Shown piece by piece: positions 14,862-26,718 of a stretch of 64,000 nucleotides of DNA. Every line of letters starts with the position of its first letter. Position 1 is the first letter of the stretch. The DNA lies in NCBI RefSeq assembly GCF_004379255.2, contig NC_056038.1, positions 6,610,729 through 6,674,728 of the forward strand. Reading direction: 5' to 3'. Below the pieces are notes generated by a model. It had not been told where the DNA came from. It searched no databases and saw only the letters and a list, made by a program, of their open reading frames with translations. The translations under genes were made by a program, and so were the position numbers. The stretch is from Salvia splendens (taxonomy: Eukaryota; Streptophyta; Magnoliopsida; Lamiales; Lamiaceae).

Positions 14862-16472
14862 TCAGGTAACTAGTCCAAGATTGGATTGTATCCAACTACC
14901 AGCCTTCTGTTTCTTTCCTTGCCATTTTCTGATCATCTTCTTCAGCTGAAACACACCGCTTCGAGTGCCATTCGCACCATATATCTTCGACAGGATCGAG
15001 TAAACTGCCGGATGATCTTTTTCCACATTAGATATTCCCATTGCTGCAAACTCACCAACTTCCAGACAAGAATGCACCCCACAAGCCCCGAGCAGAGCGC
15101 CCCACACAACCACATCCGGCTCAAACGGCATCCTCTTTACCAACTCTTCAGCCTTCTCTAGCTCGCCCGCCCTACCATACAAGTCCACCATACACGAATA
15201 ATGCTCCATCTCTGCCTCCAACCCATACTTCGCCTGTATTGAGTAGAAAATCTCTTCAGCTTCTCTCACCTTCCCCCCATGCACACATGCCGATAGAACA
15301 TTGATAAACGAGATCTGATCAGGGAGCACGCCACTCAAGGTCATCCTCTCAAACTCCTCCAACGCCCTATCTGCAAGTCCGTGCCTTCCACAGCCTCCAA
15401 TGATCGAGTTCCATGACACCAGATTCTTCGTTGGCATGGACTCGAACACAGAGAATGCAGCGACTATGTCGCCACATTTCGCATACATGTCGAGAAGGGA
15501 TGATCCCAAGACCACATCAACAGGGATACCGAGCTTCAATAGACACGCGTGAGCCTGGCTCCCCATCACAAGAGACGAGCTGCCCGCACAGGCATCAAAG
15601 ACACTCGAAAAGGTATAATGATTCGGGCGAACTCCTGAGCTCATCATTGCAGGAAACATGTCTAGAGCCTCTGTAAACTTCTCACACTGTGCACACCCCC
15701 TTATCATTGCAGTCCAAGAAACTACATCTTTTTCAAGTAGACTGTCAAAAACTTCCTTTGCTTCATCAACCATCTTGTTCTTCATCAATCCATTAATGAT
15801 GATGCTCCAAGAAAAAGCATTTCTCTTAGGCATTAAATCAAATGCCGTCTTAGCTTCACTCATCATCCCAAATTCAATATAACCTAGGATTAACACATTG
15901 CAGGGCACCACGTCTACCACTTCGATCTCATCGAACACCCTGCGAAAACCATCGCGATCAGCTAAGCCAACATATCCCCTCATCAAAGCAGATCCCAGAT
16001 AGATATTCAGATCAAGCCCTAGACGGATAACGAGCCCGTGCAGCTGCGGAACCAGAACATCGAACTCCGAATTCAAAAACGCGCTCATGAGCACTGCAAA
16101 CGTGAGCTCATCCGGCCTCCGATCGCTGGCCATCATTCGTAGAAAGTGGTGGAGAGCCTTGTCTGGGCTCTGGGCGTCGCGGAAGCCGGAAAGCAGGGTG
16201 TTCCAAGAAACGACGTCTCTGCGAGGCATTTCGTCGAACAGCTTCTGGGCTTCTTCGAAATGGCGGGATTTGATATAGCCATTGATCAAGGTGTTCCAGG
16301 AGACGGTGTTTCTCGAGTGGGGATAATCGTCGAACAGTTTGCGTGCGTCGCTGACCTTTCCGCTGCGCACGCAATCGTTGATCTTGTGATTCAGAGTAAC
16401 AGTCGAAAATGTGTAGGTGTGGAATCGAGCAGCGCTGAAGAAGAGAGGGGCTAATGATTTTTGTGTGCGCAT
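14862..16472 (-). CDS. Pentatricopeptide repeat protein, PLS class with E domain
   Basis: An uninterrupted minus-strand frame of 536 residues from the ATG at 16472; an upstream in-frame ATG at 16559 would add 29 residues. I prefer 16472 because MRTQKSLAPLFFSAARFH looks like an organelle presequence. Repeats of PPR type follow in order (NTVSWNTLINGYIKSRHFEEAQKLF style, RRDVVSWNTLLSGF, RNAFSWSIIINGLM, KDVVSWTAMIRGC, KNLVSWNSIIGGC). The C-terminal E region (EPDVVVWGALLGACGVH ... HPAVYSILSKIYGANG) is present but no DYW deaminase domain. Family members bind organelle RNA one base per repeat, usually to guide C-to-U editing. The target cannot be read from this sequence. It has no introns, as is typical. 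It may be mitochondrial or plastid. Confidence 0.9.
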   Translation of the reverse strand: MRTQKSLAPLFFSAARFHTYTFSTVTLNHKINDCVRSGKVSDARKLFDDYPHSRNTVSWNTLINGYIKSRHFEEAQKLFDEMPRRDVVSWNTLLSGFRDAQSPDKALHHFLRMMASDRRPDELTFAVLMSAFLNSEFDVLVPQLHGLVIRLGLDLNIYLGSALMRGYVGLADRDGFRRVFDEIEVVDVVPCNVLILGYIEFGMMSEAKTAFDLMPKRNAFSWSIIINGLMKNKMVDEAKEVFDSLLEKDVVSWTAMIRGCAQCEKFTEALDMFPAMMSSGVRPNHYTFSSVFDACAGSSSLVMGSQAHACLLKLGIPVDVVLGSSLLDMYAKCGDIVAAFSVFESMPTKNLVSWNSIIGGCGRHGLADRALEEFERMTLSGVLPDQISFINVLSACVHGGKVREAEEIFYSIQAKYGLEAEMEHYSCMVDLYGRAGELEKAEELVKRMPFEPDVVVWGALLGACGVHSCLEVGEFAAMGISNVEKDHPAVYSILSKIYGANGTRSGVFQLKKMIRKWQGKKQKAGSWIQSNLGLVT

Positions 16473-16878
16473 TGAAATCAGGGAGGAAGCTCTGATTTGG
16501 AGCCAAAGTTTTATGAATTTGAATGTATATATATAATGATTTTTAAGAAAAAAAAACAAGAGCTATGGGAATAATTGAAAAATGATTTTCATTCAACTTT
16601 TAAGGAATAGGATCCTAAATTTCATGTATATTATTATTAATTGGATCCTACGTTTTCACTTGAGTACTCTTAATTTCATGTTTATTGTTATTCACTCTCT
16701 TGAGATTCCTTTTAAATTTTTTATTTATTAAGATTTTTATCCGACTTATCAAACGACATTGTACAATTATGTATCTATATTCTTTGTAGAATCATATGGA
16801 GTATCATTAAATACAAATGATATACTTATTGTAAAATGATTCATATTGGTATGAAGTCGTGGATACACATCTTTGGTA
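16473..16878. other. PPR upstream region
   Basis: Contains the alternative upstream start at 16559 and AT-rich DNA. A near-direct repeat of GGATCCTA..TTTCA(T/C)..TA lies at about 16609-16680. No gene is supported. Confidence 0.4.
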
Positions 16879-17092
16879 CTCCCTCGGTGCGCGAACAAGA
16901 GTCTCATTTTTCTATTTTAATCCGTCCGCAAATAGAAGTCCCGGTTCATAATTACTATAAATGGTAAAAATTCCTAACATTCCACTCACATACTCATTTA
17001 AAAATAATATAACTTTCTCTCATCCACTTTTCTTAACATTTCTTAAAACTCGTGCTGAAAAAAATGAGACTCATATTCGCGGACGAAGGGAG
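16879..17092. mobile_element. Stowaway-like MITE
   Basis: Inverted ends CTCCCTCGGTGCGCGAACAA and, read inward from the right, CTCCCTTCGTCCGCGAATAT, followed on both arms by GAGTCTCATTTTT. Flanked by TA at 16877-16878 and 17093-17094. Confidence 0.85.
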
Positions 17093-17178
17093 TATTTGCA
17101 AATAGTTGTGGATGTAGTGTACATCTTCGATTTTTGTGAAACTAACTAGAAAGTAGAAACAATAATATTCAACCTATA

Positions 17179-17397
17179 GAGGTGCGTTATATTGCTAACT
17201 TTCTTAAATTGTTAACTCTGCTAACTCATCAACGCAGTGTATTAAAAATATCAATGCGATGACATTAATATATCAACACATAATGTAAAATAGTATATTG
17301 AAATGTTAACAAAATTATGTGTTGACATTTTTAATAAATTGCGTTAAGGAGTTAGTAGAGTTAACAACTTAAGAAAATTAACAATTGATCACATCTC
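17179..17397. mobile_element. Foldback MITE
   Basis: The left arm (TTCTTAAATTGTTAACTCTG then CTAACTCATCAACGCA) is mirrored by the right arm (reverse complement TTCTTAAGTTGTTAACTCTA then CTAACTCCTTAACGCA). Arms are about 80 bp. The centre contains further short inverted words (TCAACACATAAT). Confidence 0.7.
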
Positions 17398-17589
17398 CCG
17401 GGGGAATATCAAATTAAGCGAGTTTAAATATTTTATGCCGTAATTTAACAAAGGGAACGCTGAAAGCTGGCCTCTTTCAAAAATCACAATGTTTACGATC
17501 TTGAAATTCAAATCGATGAGAAATTTAGCGAAGCACACAATATTTATATAAATAGAAGAGGCTGCATAATGCTGCTGCTTAGTCCAAAT

Positions 17590-20500
17590 TTATGACTTGG
17601 GTCCACTTAATTTTTTATAAAGAGCGTCAATCTCCACCTGCAAATTACAATATTGTATAATAAGATTTCGTTTAGTACTTAAAATTCACAAACTTAGTTC
17701 ATTTTTATATGAATGCAGCATTTTTACCTTGTATAGCTTGAGCAATCTGTCTCTCCTTTTCTTCAATGTTGCAGTCACCAATTCCTTTTCAGACAATTCG
17801 AATAGCTGAGGCTCTATAATTACACCTTTGATATACTCAAATCCTCTCAACTGTTTTCATCCAACAAAGCCAAACCATATTGTATTAGTAAAACATCGAT
17901 AAATAATTATAGCGGCTTTGAAGAGATCTCAATACATAATTGGGCTTTTGTTCCTATGTGGATACGCCACTACTAATAAAGTTCCAAAAATCGAGACTAA
18001 CCTTGTTTCTCTCGGCCGTAGCCTTGAGCTCAAGAAGAATATAGTCATTGAGTTGATCAAGGATGCATAGGTCTAAAAACGACCCTTTGTACCCATTCTT
18101 TTGTGCCCATTTCGTCATGTTTTCTTCGTTTGGAACCACCACGGCCACCAGCATCGACTTGAAGCTATCTCCGAACACCCATATCTGGAGGGAATAACCA
18201 TTCCACATTTAGATAATCACATATTTAACACAAGATAAGATTGAACCCGAGACCTCTCATTTTCACAAAGAAGAGGTCTCGGGTTCGAGACGTTGTAGGA
18301 AGGCTTACATCTTCAGCAATAGGTGTAATGCCATAAACTTTTTCAAGATGTTCAAGAGCAACATACTCTCCTTGAGAGAGCTTGATCAGATTCTTCTTCC
18401 TATCAATGATTTTTACTACTCCATTAGGCATCATCTCTCCTATGTCACCTGAATCATCAACAAAGTGTGATATCAGATAACTTTTATAACCATATAATTA
18501 ACCATTACTTATATGTATGCAACAAAAAACCTGTGTGGAACCATCCATCTATCACTGCTTCTTGTGTCAATTCCGGGTTCTTGTAGTAACCGACAAACGG
18601 AGACTTGGGCTTAAGGCATATTTCTCCACGAGAAGGCTCCCCGAGAGGATCATACCCCATCTCGGGGACCTCCTCCAGTCGCAGCTCAGTGTAAACGAAT
18701 GTTGACCCGACTGCTCCCACCATTGACATCTCATCCGGGTAGCCAAGGGTCGACAGCCCACAACTCTCCGTTAAACCTGCACGTTACTCGTTGTTATACT
18801 CATTGAAAACTACGAAAAAAAATACAAAGTTCCTACCATATCCTTGTGTGACAAAAGCACAGGAGGTGACCCTAAGGAACTCCTCCACCTCACTGCTCAA
18901 CGGGGCGCCCCCTGAGACTATGAGACGCAGCCTCCCGCCTAGCCTGCTCTTGACCTTCCTGAAAGCTAGGAAATCGGCCAAGGGCGATGCGTCCTTCTGT
19001 TTGTACCCTTTGTTCATCCAGTGAAGCTTGCTGCACCACAACATGAAAACATATTACTACTGCCATAAATTCAACAAGATTAATATATAATAGTTGAAGT
19101 CATTACTATCTGTAAAGCAAGTGGAAAATTCCCCTCCTCCTCCAGTTGAGATCTTCAAGTGCTTTCAACACTCCTGAAGAGAGAGAGGGACAGAGGTTGC
19201 TAAGCACCACAGCTGAGTAAAATGCATAAAAGTAAAAGTAAACATCTCTTGCCTTCATGAATTCGTTCGAAAACTCTTGGAACGCCTGCCAGAAACGTCG
19301 GCTTCAGCTCTATCAGATCATCCCTAATCTCATTGATTTCCTTCATTTGAAAAACATCAGATATCAGATCATGCCATGAGAGATAGAGAGATGGAGGGAG
19401 CTAACTAACCCCATGATAGTAGCCAACAGAAGCACCCTTGTGGAAGAAATACTCTTCGATCATTCGATCAAGGATGTGCGCTAGAGGCAGGAACGATATA
19501 TACACATCGTCCGTGGTCATCTATACATCAAGAATCATCAAAATTTGAAACTCAGCAGCAAGAAAAGAAATGATGAAAACAGAACTCACTTTGTCTTCAA
19601 ATTGCTCCATGAAGAGATCGACTCCTTTTATGTTGGTCACCACGTTTTCGTGTGTCAGAACAACTCCTTTCGGATCACCACTCGTGCCACTCGTGTACAT
19701 GATCGTGCATATGGTATCCGGCTCGGGTGGTGATACCTTGCACGGATTGTCTTTCCCCTGAAGCAATCAGAATTCAGTCGAAAAAATGCCCAAAACACAA
19801 AGCAGTTTCAACAACAAGAATCATCAATGGATCATACCAACAAACTTACTTTATTAAGAAAATCATTCCATGAATATGTTTGAATACCAATTGCAGCAGT
19901 CTTCTCCTTCTGTTCCTCTGTGAATGATGTGAAGCAAACCATCACTGCAATCCGAGATATGAAAAACGATCAATATAATACTTAAGCAATTAGGCAAACT
20001 GGAGATTCACACTCACATTTTAGTCTCTGAGCATGAACACATTCCGGATTTAGGAGCTGCGACAAACACATGTTATATTACATCCAGTGGTAATAAGGCG
20101 AAATACGAATCTAAAGCAATGAGTGTATGTTGTCGTGGTGCTTACTTGTTTAACTTTCTTGTCTTGAACGAAAACAACATCGATCTCAGAATGATCTAGT
20201 ATATAGTTGACAGCTCCCGGCCCTGCTCCACCCCAAAAATCTCAAGTAAATTAACTACAAGAACTCATAAAACAGAAATCCATGAAGTTTAAGTTACCGA
20301 GTGTGTCATAAAGAGGAACGCAGATTAAGCTATGCGCGCTACAAGCCTGAAACAAAAGAAGTAAATCGGAGAAAATGTGACGAAGAGTGAAGAAGTAAGT
20401 CGGAGAAAAAGAAGAACATGAGTTGATCTCAACCTCCATCGCCACAACCCATTGAGGGCAGTTCATTCCATATATTCCAACTCGAGCACCCTAAAATGTC

Positions 20501-21038
20501 AACACATTTTAATCAAATATTTTGCTAGAAGTAGTATGTGTGTGTGTGTGGATTTTCTTACAGGTTCATAGCCATGAGCCCTCAAAGCAGAACCAGCTTG
20601 TAAAACCTCTTCATACACTTGCTTGTAAGTCTTCCATTTATATGGCCCCCACTGCAAACCAAAGAGTTAAAAAAAGATCAAGAATAAATTCAAGAAAATA
20701 TAAGTTTCTCTTCCAAAAATGTACCTTATCATTCAGCAACTCACGCCATCCTAGCATTCTATTACCGGAATGCTTTTCGACCGATGATCTGCATGTTTAG
20801 ACTCAATCCATAACTACATAAACAACATTATAAAAGAGCTAGCCATGTAGTAGTAAAAATTTATGAGAATCATAAATAAGTTTTACACGAAAATCTTCCA
20901 AATAGTGGAGGACTCCAGCTCAATGGGAGGATATCCGTGCTGGGAGAGAGGATTCCGGTACACGGGCCCCACGGAGAGCTCCCCATCTCGGCCCTTCTTG
21001 CCTTCTTCCACTATGACTGTGAATTTCTTCTTCATCAT
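17590..21038 (-). CDS. LACS1: Long-chain acyl-CoA synthetase, LACS1-like (cuticular wax/cutin type)
   Basis: Eighteen minus-strand exons join in frame: 20887-21038, 20725-20788, 20562-20651, 20434-20490, 20298-20346, 20146-20225, 20017-20056, 19850-19944, 19590-19757, 19410-19520, 19253-19340, 19107-19173, 18837-19030, 18531-18776, 18309-18448, 18002-18184, 17728-17850 and 17590-17637. The protein is 664 residues. It activates long-chain fatty acids to acyl-CoA with ATP. The AMP-binding loop [11 protein letters not shown] is near residue 230, GYGLTE near 417, and [14 protein letters not shown] near 520. Plant LACS1 acts at the ER in epidermal cells for wax and cutin. The assignment to LACS1 rather than LACS2-5 rests on overall resemblance ([21 protein letters not shown]). 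The intron after exon 11 has a GC donor (AAG/GCAAGAG). A leader intron probably ends just before the tandem ATGATG. Confidence 0.92.
18244..18283. repeat. Perfect 15-bp inverted repeat in a LACS1 intron
   Basis: GAACCCGAGACCTCT is followed by a spacer of about 14 bases and then its exact reverse complement AGAGGTCTCGGGTTC. The arm includes a GGTTCGAGAC word like a tRNA/SINE B box. It sits within the intron between exons 15 and 16, about 25 bp from the exon 15 acceptor side. Confidence 0.75.
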
Positions 21039-22148
21039 CTTCTGCAAGAAATAAAAGCAGAGGATAAAAAATTATCCAAAGTGTGATTTTGGGAGAAAGT
21101 GTTTGTGCAAGAGTTAAGAACTCGTGATGCCCCACCACCATCATAAATGCAAGAAAGGACCATATATGCTTTTGTTTGATACAACATAAATACTCTCAGC
21201 TGATTTCACATTGTTAGTTGGAGCAATGAATTAACTTTTCATGTATAATCTGCAAGAATGAGTCTTGGGATATGATGGTTGACTAGAAACAAGGCAAGAA
21301 CTCTCTCACAACAAAATCAATAGAGAAAAAAAGGAAAACTGAGCTACAATAAACAATACTACGAACTTACACCAGCAGCCGAAAACCACGATTCTTTCTT
21401 TGTTCCTTTGTTGGCAAGGGTGGTGGAGTTCCTTAAACATATAGTATTTATATAAAGTGAAGCACTGAAATACTAGCAAGTTTGGCGACAGCACAACTAT
21501 ATTGAATGCAATAACTGCCATTTTTCTAAGGCCATGTGTTTAAAACTAAGTACTACTACTGACTAACTAACTAATTAATTAGCACTGGAACAAATCTATG
21601 AGCAGTCAATTATTTTGGCGTACAGGCATGAAAACTTGGTGTGTGGGAGTAATTTGTGTGTTTGATTAGATTGCATCGCAGAAAATAGAATTGTTTGTGT
21701 TAAGGGAAATGAGAAGATATTTCTGGAATGTAGTGTTCAGTGCTAGTTTTGATAAAGACGCACACTATGTGGGCTCCGTATCTATCTATCCATCCATCCG
21801 TCCATCTAGTGTGTTTGGAATGTAGGAGTAATTTTTATTTATTTATTCTGACTTCGGCTCTGATAAATTATTTATTTCCCTATATTTAAAAAATGTAGTA
21901 GTAATTCATTTGTTTCTTATCCTAAGAGTATACGCTTTTCCCTTTTTAGTTTGTCTAGAGGAATGGGACGAGACAGGCCGAACCAAGCGAGAGGAAGGTA
22001 ATGAGACGGGCCAAACCAAACGATCCTCGATTCTTCCACAGCTATTTTATTTCAAATGTTGTATGTCGCTACAACGACCGACACTTCCTGGAAGAGTGAT
22101 TTTTTATTTCTATAACTATTATTTTAAATTATGTGCTAGTTTTTAATA
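21039..22148. other. LACS1 upstream and intergenic DNA
   Basis: No gene is supported. A short (TCTA)n/(TCCA)n microsatellite lies at about 21779-21808. The rest is AT-rich. Confidence 0.5.
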
Positions 22149-22390
22149 CTCCCTCCGTCTCATCTAAGTTAAGTCGTATTCCTTCTTGAGATGTCCCAAC
22201 TAAGTTGAGTCATTTCCTTTTTTTATACTAAAAAACAAAACATCCAATCACTCTTGCTTTATTCCATCACTTGCTTCACTCTCTCTTTATCTTTCATACT
22301 TTATCCTTCTCTCTTATTTTTCAGCACAATTTCTTAATCTTCGTGCCCATAAGTTTTGACTCAAATTAGTTCCAACATAAGGAATATGAT
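22149..22390. repeat. MITE-like fragment (one clear Stowaway-type end)
   Basis: Begins CTCCCTCCGTCTCATCTAAG after TA. It contains AACTAAGTTGAGTCATTTCC and CACAATTTCTTAATC, and resembles the copy at 958-1200. The right end (AGTTCCAACATAAGGAATAT) is only loosely complementary, so it is either diverged or a different repeat type. Confidence 0.55.
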
Positions 22391-22970
22391 TTTTAATTTT
22401 TAGGATTTAACTTATGTACTCTTAAATTTTTAGAATTTAAATTATGTACGTTGTAATTTTTTTGGAATTTGTAATGTCATTTTCGGGTTTTTTTAATGAA
22501 TTGAAGTTTTATTATTAATGAAATATTTTTAGTAATTGTAGTTTTTAAATTGAATAATAAAATAGTGTGATCCATGAATAGCGAAGAACATGTTGTTAGG
22601 AAAGAATATGATTGTGGGTGTCGTTCCTTAATTAAGAGATGAGAATAAAATATAAATAAAATTCGGGCTAGGCCCATAAATAGTGAAGAGCATGCACAAT
22701 TATGCATGCTCTTAGTTTGTAGCTTACACGAAAAATATAGTTTGCATTTTGCAATATAGTATGAACCACCAAATATATGTATACTTCAGCTATAAAGTTT
22801 TAGTTTCTGTAATAATATTAATTACATTAAAATTTGAAAGTTTTCATTCTCTTACGGTAGGAAACACATTTATCATAAATCTTTGCCATCGAGAACAAAA
22901 TGTTTATTTGTTCACACTAATATGATCAATTGTTAATTATGATACAAAACAAACAAAGTAGTTATATCTA

Positions 22971-23010
22971 GACCGCATAGCGCAGTGGATTAGCGCGTTT
23001 GACTTTGGAT
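22971..23010 (+). pseudogene. 5' half of a tRNA-Arg gene (probably UCG type)
   Basis: Forty bases starting GACCGCATAGCGCAGTGGAT contain a good A box (TAGCGCAGTGG) and run to the anticodon loop (GACTTTGGAT, where an intact gene would be expected to read CTTCGGA). There the similarity stops abruptly and AT-rich DNA follows. The 3' half, B box and acceptor partner are absent, so it is not functional. The isoacceptor call is from memory of plant tRNA-Arg sequences. Confidence 0.65.
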
Positions 23011-24171
23011 AAAAAATATTTAGCTATTTTTTTTATTATGCTTTTAATATTTACTAGTACATTTTTATTAGTATATTATACTGTATACTAGTAGTAGAGT
23101 ACATGTTTTTAATGTGTGTCATTGTCAAGCAGATGAACATAATCGGAAACCATTGATGGACCAGCCTAAATGTAATTAGACATATTTGGGGTCACAATTA
23201 ATTAGTATCACTATCAATTACACAGACTCAAAGAGCCCCTACCCTCTTATACTATAATGATGGTTCAACTGTTTCTATTGAAAACTAGGTACACTAAAAT
23301 ACGCGACATTTTACATAGAGGAGGGTCAAGACGACAGTTCACACTGAAAGATCATTTAGTTTTTACTAAAGAATAGTAGTACGTACTATTAATATTTAAT
23401 TATACCACAAAATTTTGAGAATAATTTGTTCATTTACAAGCAATTGAACTTATTTTATTTAAAAAAAATATTTAGATTCTCAATTACAAGTAATTCAATA
23501 ATAATATTATTCGATATAAAAATGATTGAAATTATGTCAGCGGTTTTCTTTTATTTCGCGCCCATAGCATTAATAACCAAAGCTTCAAGTTAATTCCTTT
23601 TTTTTGGTTACACAAACACCATCATTATACAAGTGAAATCAATTACTCTCTATCAATATTTCTACAAAAAAAATAATTGACAAGATTAAATTTTAGTAAA
23701 ACCAATACACATTAAATGTGGACCTAATTTTACGGCCGTACGGCTATTTATGAGGCTAGTGTAAATAGAATTCAATTCAATTTTCCTTTATATTTTCATG
23801 CTCTTTTCAACAATCCATGTTCATGATGTACTTATATATATAGCTATCCAATAAAATAGTGTTATAATGTACATAATGTGAATTGATGATAATGAAATAC
23901 GAGGCATCATCACATGCACTCATTTCTCATAACAACTTTTTTACTGCTTTTGGTGTTGCGTCTCATCATAATCACAAGTGAAAATATTAGGCCATTCTAT
24001 CTATTAAACACACATGTGGTGAGTGAAACGAGAGAGACAACCCAATATAAAAATCCGAAACCAATAATATGTTATTATATCGATACATTATCATAATTAA
24101 TTTTCAACTGCATCATCCTAAAATTTCCAATGACTACATAGGATTTTAAACACAAAAAAGGACACCTCGAT
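23011..24171. other. AT-rich intergenic DNA
   Basis: No gene, clear inverted ends or tandem repeats were seen. The 60-residue reading frame near 23914 has no coding character. Confidence 0.45.
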
Positions 24172-24451
24172 CCAGGGACGCAGCCAGGAAATTATAATAG
24201 GAGGGGCAAAAATATTAACATACAAATAAATAAATATAAAAATAATATATATATTAAAATAATATACTTATATTACGAGTGGGGCAAGTGAAAAAATATT
24301 TTTTCTAAATGACATAGTAAGAACAATAAGGGGGCAAATTAATTGAATATGTATATATTTAAGTATTATAATATATATATATATATATATATACATGCTA
24401 TAAGAACAATGAGGTGGGGCTTCACACAATACTATAGATCCGTCCGTGCCT
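24172..24451. repeat. Putative degraded DNA transposon remnant
   Basis: Starts CCAGGGACGCAGCCAGGA and ends TAGATCCGTCCGTGCC, which are weakly complementary. The interior holds repeated GGGGCAA words. Similar 'grass-to-dicot' remnants are common in plant introns and intergenic DNA. It encloses an (AT)n run at 24370-24393. Confidence 0.4.
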
Positions 24452-25018
24452 CAACCACCCAAAGACATAGGATGTCTAACAAGAAAATCGAGGAACGTAC
24501 ACCACACATATTGAGCTATTAAATGTCAATGAATTAACAAGACGAGACGATGATAAGTGGAACATTAAATGCAGTGGTGTCCCAAGTTAGGTGTAGAATT
24601 GAATGACCAATTCATCTATATTTAATATGCTTCACAAAAGTAAGATGTATGCCAGAAAGTCTACCTATTTTGAGCTACACAAAATATAGATGGACACCCT
24701 TCCCACCACTGGTGGTAACACTCACACAACAAAGGTGAATCACATTATCAGCAGTCATACATTAATCCATGCAAGCATTTAAGGTAGTAGCTGCAAAGCT
24801 GTTTGCATTTAACAAATTGTGCAAGGTCACTCGCCGGTTGCAATAGCGCCAATACGAGCCGTCCCGCTCGAACGGCTCTCTATTGTCAATGCTCTAACAC
24901 TCATCAAATCAAAGCTTAATAAAAAATACTAGCACTGAGAAAAAGGTTGATTGTATTCAGCTATAAACTACCATGCCCTTCTAGTTATTTATTTTAAGGG
25001 GATAGTACTAGTAGATAA
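24452..25018. other. AT-rich intergenic DNA
   Basis: No feature supported. Confidence 0.4.
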
Positions 25019-25134
25019 GAAAGATAAACCTTGTGACCTCCATCTCCATGTTGGAATCAAATTAATGATTCACGTGAAAGATAAACCCTGTGACCTCCAT
25101 CTCCATGTTGGAATCAAATTAATGATTCACGTAA
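25019..25134 (+). repeat. 58-bp tandem duplication
   Basis: Two near-identical head-to-tail copies share GTGACCTCCATCTCCATGTT and AATGATTCACGT, differing at one or two bases. The short frame across them is not a real gene. Confidence 0.85.
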
Positions 25135-25760
25135 ATTATACATGTCGAATACGATTGATAAACATAGAATAAAAATGTACATGAATTTGGATTCATGATC
25201 TTCAATGTTTTTGATGAATTCTAAAGTGGAAATTACACTTCCAAGTGTCAATGCTTTCAAAGAGAATTTGTATTTTGTTTTTTTTATAACATTGATAGGA
25301 GTGAGATTCTATCTATGTATATTTATAGGAGGCACTTGGAGACCACAACCCCATATTTAGAGGACGAGTGCCTAACTTTATTATAACTCTAATATTACCA
25401 ATAACAAAACTAAAGCTATACAAGGTAGTATTTGCACAATAGTCGTCAGATTGTTATAGATGATCATTGGACCTGATAAATTAGACTCAACTTAGTAGAT
25501 GATGTAATCAAGATATTCAATAATTAGTCATAAATATGCACTACAATCTTTAGACGATTATGTTGGACAATATTAAAATGTTCTAACAATCCATAACACA
25601 ATAACTACGGAAATACTCCTACAAAAACACTTGCAAAATTGTTGCTTTTAATTCGGATTATAAGCGAGTTAGACTATTCCAGAATACATAGCTCTCTTTT
25701 TTTCCCCCAGAATACATAGCTCAACTGAATGAAAGTTGATTTGAGGTGATTCAAGAATAT
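25135..25760. other. AT-rich intergenic DNA up to the retrotransposon
   Basis: No gene is supported. CAGAATACATAGCTC is duplicated near 25680-25722. Confidence 0.4.
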
Positions 25761-25765
25761 CTGAT

Positions 25766-26369
25766 TGATGATTCCGCGAATTATTGATGATGATAAATGC
25801 TCGTAAAAATAAATCACGACACAGAGAATTTAACGTGGTTCGATTTACTGAGGTAAATCTACGTCCACGGGGAGAAATGGGGGCAGGTTTGTATTGCTTG
25901 ATCTGCCAAATACAGCTTACAACACAGACTTGCTATATGATTGTTTCTCTAGAGAGATTCTCACCTCTTCTATCAGATCTAAGTTCTATTTATATAATGA
26001 ACTCAGATCATGGCTTGCGTCACCACCCTAAGTCGTGGATGTCGTGTAGGTTATGGCCTAAGATCGTGGGTGAAGCGTAGGTCATGGCCTACGATCGTGG
26101 CCTGAACTGACATCACGTGGTAGTGGGTGTGTTGGACATCCGGTATGGGTCCACTAACTCCTTGTTCGGTCGAATACCGAGACCGAACTGCTTTGGTTGC
26201 CGATCTGAGAGTAGAGCTTGATGCCGACCTGAGAGCAGAGCTTGATTGGTTGGCTTTTACCGAGCTGTAGGCTGAGGCCGAACTCTTTGGTAATGCCGAA
26301 CTGAACTCTTGGGCTTTGGGCTGGCCGAGCTGTCACTGCTATTGGGCTTGTTTAGTACGTACCCCATCA
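25766..26369 (-). repeat. 3' LTR (element sense)
   Basis: 604 bp, TGATGATTCC...CCCCATCA on the plus strand, same length and apparently the same sequence as 36280-36883. Confidence 0.95.
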
Positions 26370-26395
26370 CTACCCCCCCCGAAAAGCGAAGTGAT
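26370..26395 (-). other. Polypurine tract of the retrotransposon
   Basis: On the minus strand the LTR is preceded by CTTTTCGGGGGGGGTAG, a purine run with eight G, the expected plus-strand primer position. Confidence 0.7.
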
Positions 26396-26718
26396 TCATT
26401 TCGGCGAAGCGAGTCACTTCGGCATTCTGGAAAAGGGTACGGGGGAGGCTGAAGTCAGGGGACGTGCCCTGCGCGTGACTGCATTAAATGCGGCATTAAA
26501 TGCGACAGTAAAATCCGGCCGTTGAATCCTGAAAAGGTGGGATATGAAACGGTGCGATGATTTGAAATCTTTTCCAAATCTGATAAATACCGTCTTTCTT
26601 CATCATTTGAACACCTTTGCTATTGGCTTCTTCTGCACTCTCTATCTTCTGCGTGAAAAATTTCCTTCCGCTTTCAAAAATTTCTTCAGACTACCTTCAC
26701 CTTCAAAAAGTAAGAAAA

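Noticed and set aside
15041..16454. Several plus-strand frames of 60-102 residues
   Set aside because: All are antisense to the intact PPR gene.
22471..22710. Minus-strand frame of 76 residues
   Set aside because: AT-rich DNA with no homologous motif, splice context or codon bias.
25784..26336. Frames of 98 and 60 residues, present again at 36298-36850
   Set aside because: They lie entirely within the LTRs and are duplicated only because the LTRs are.
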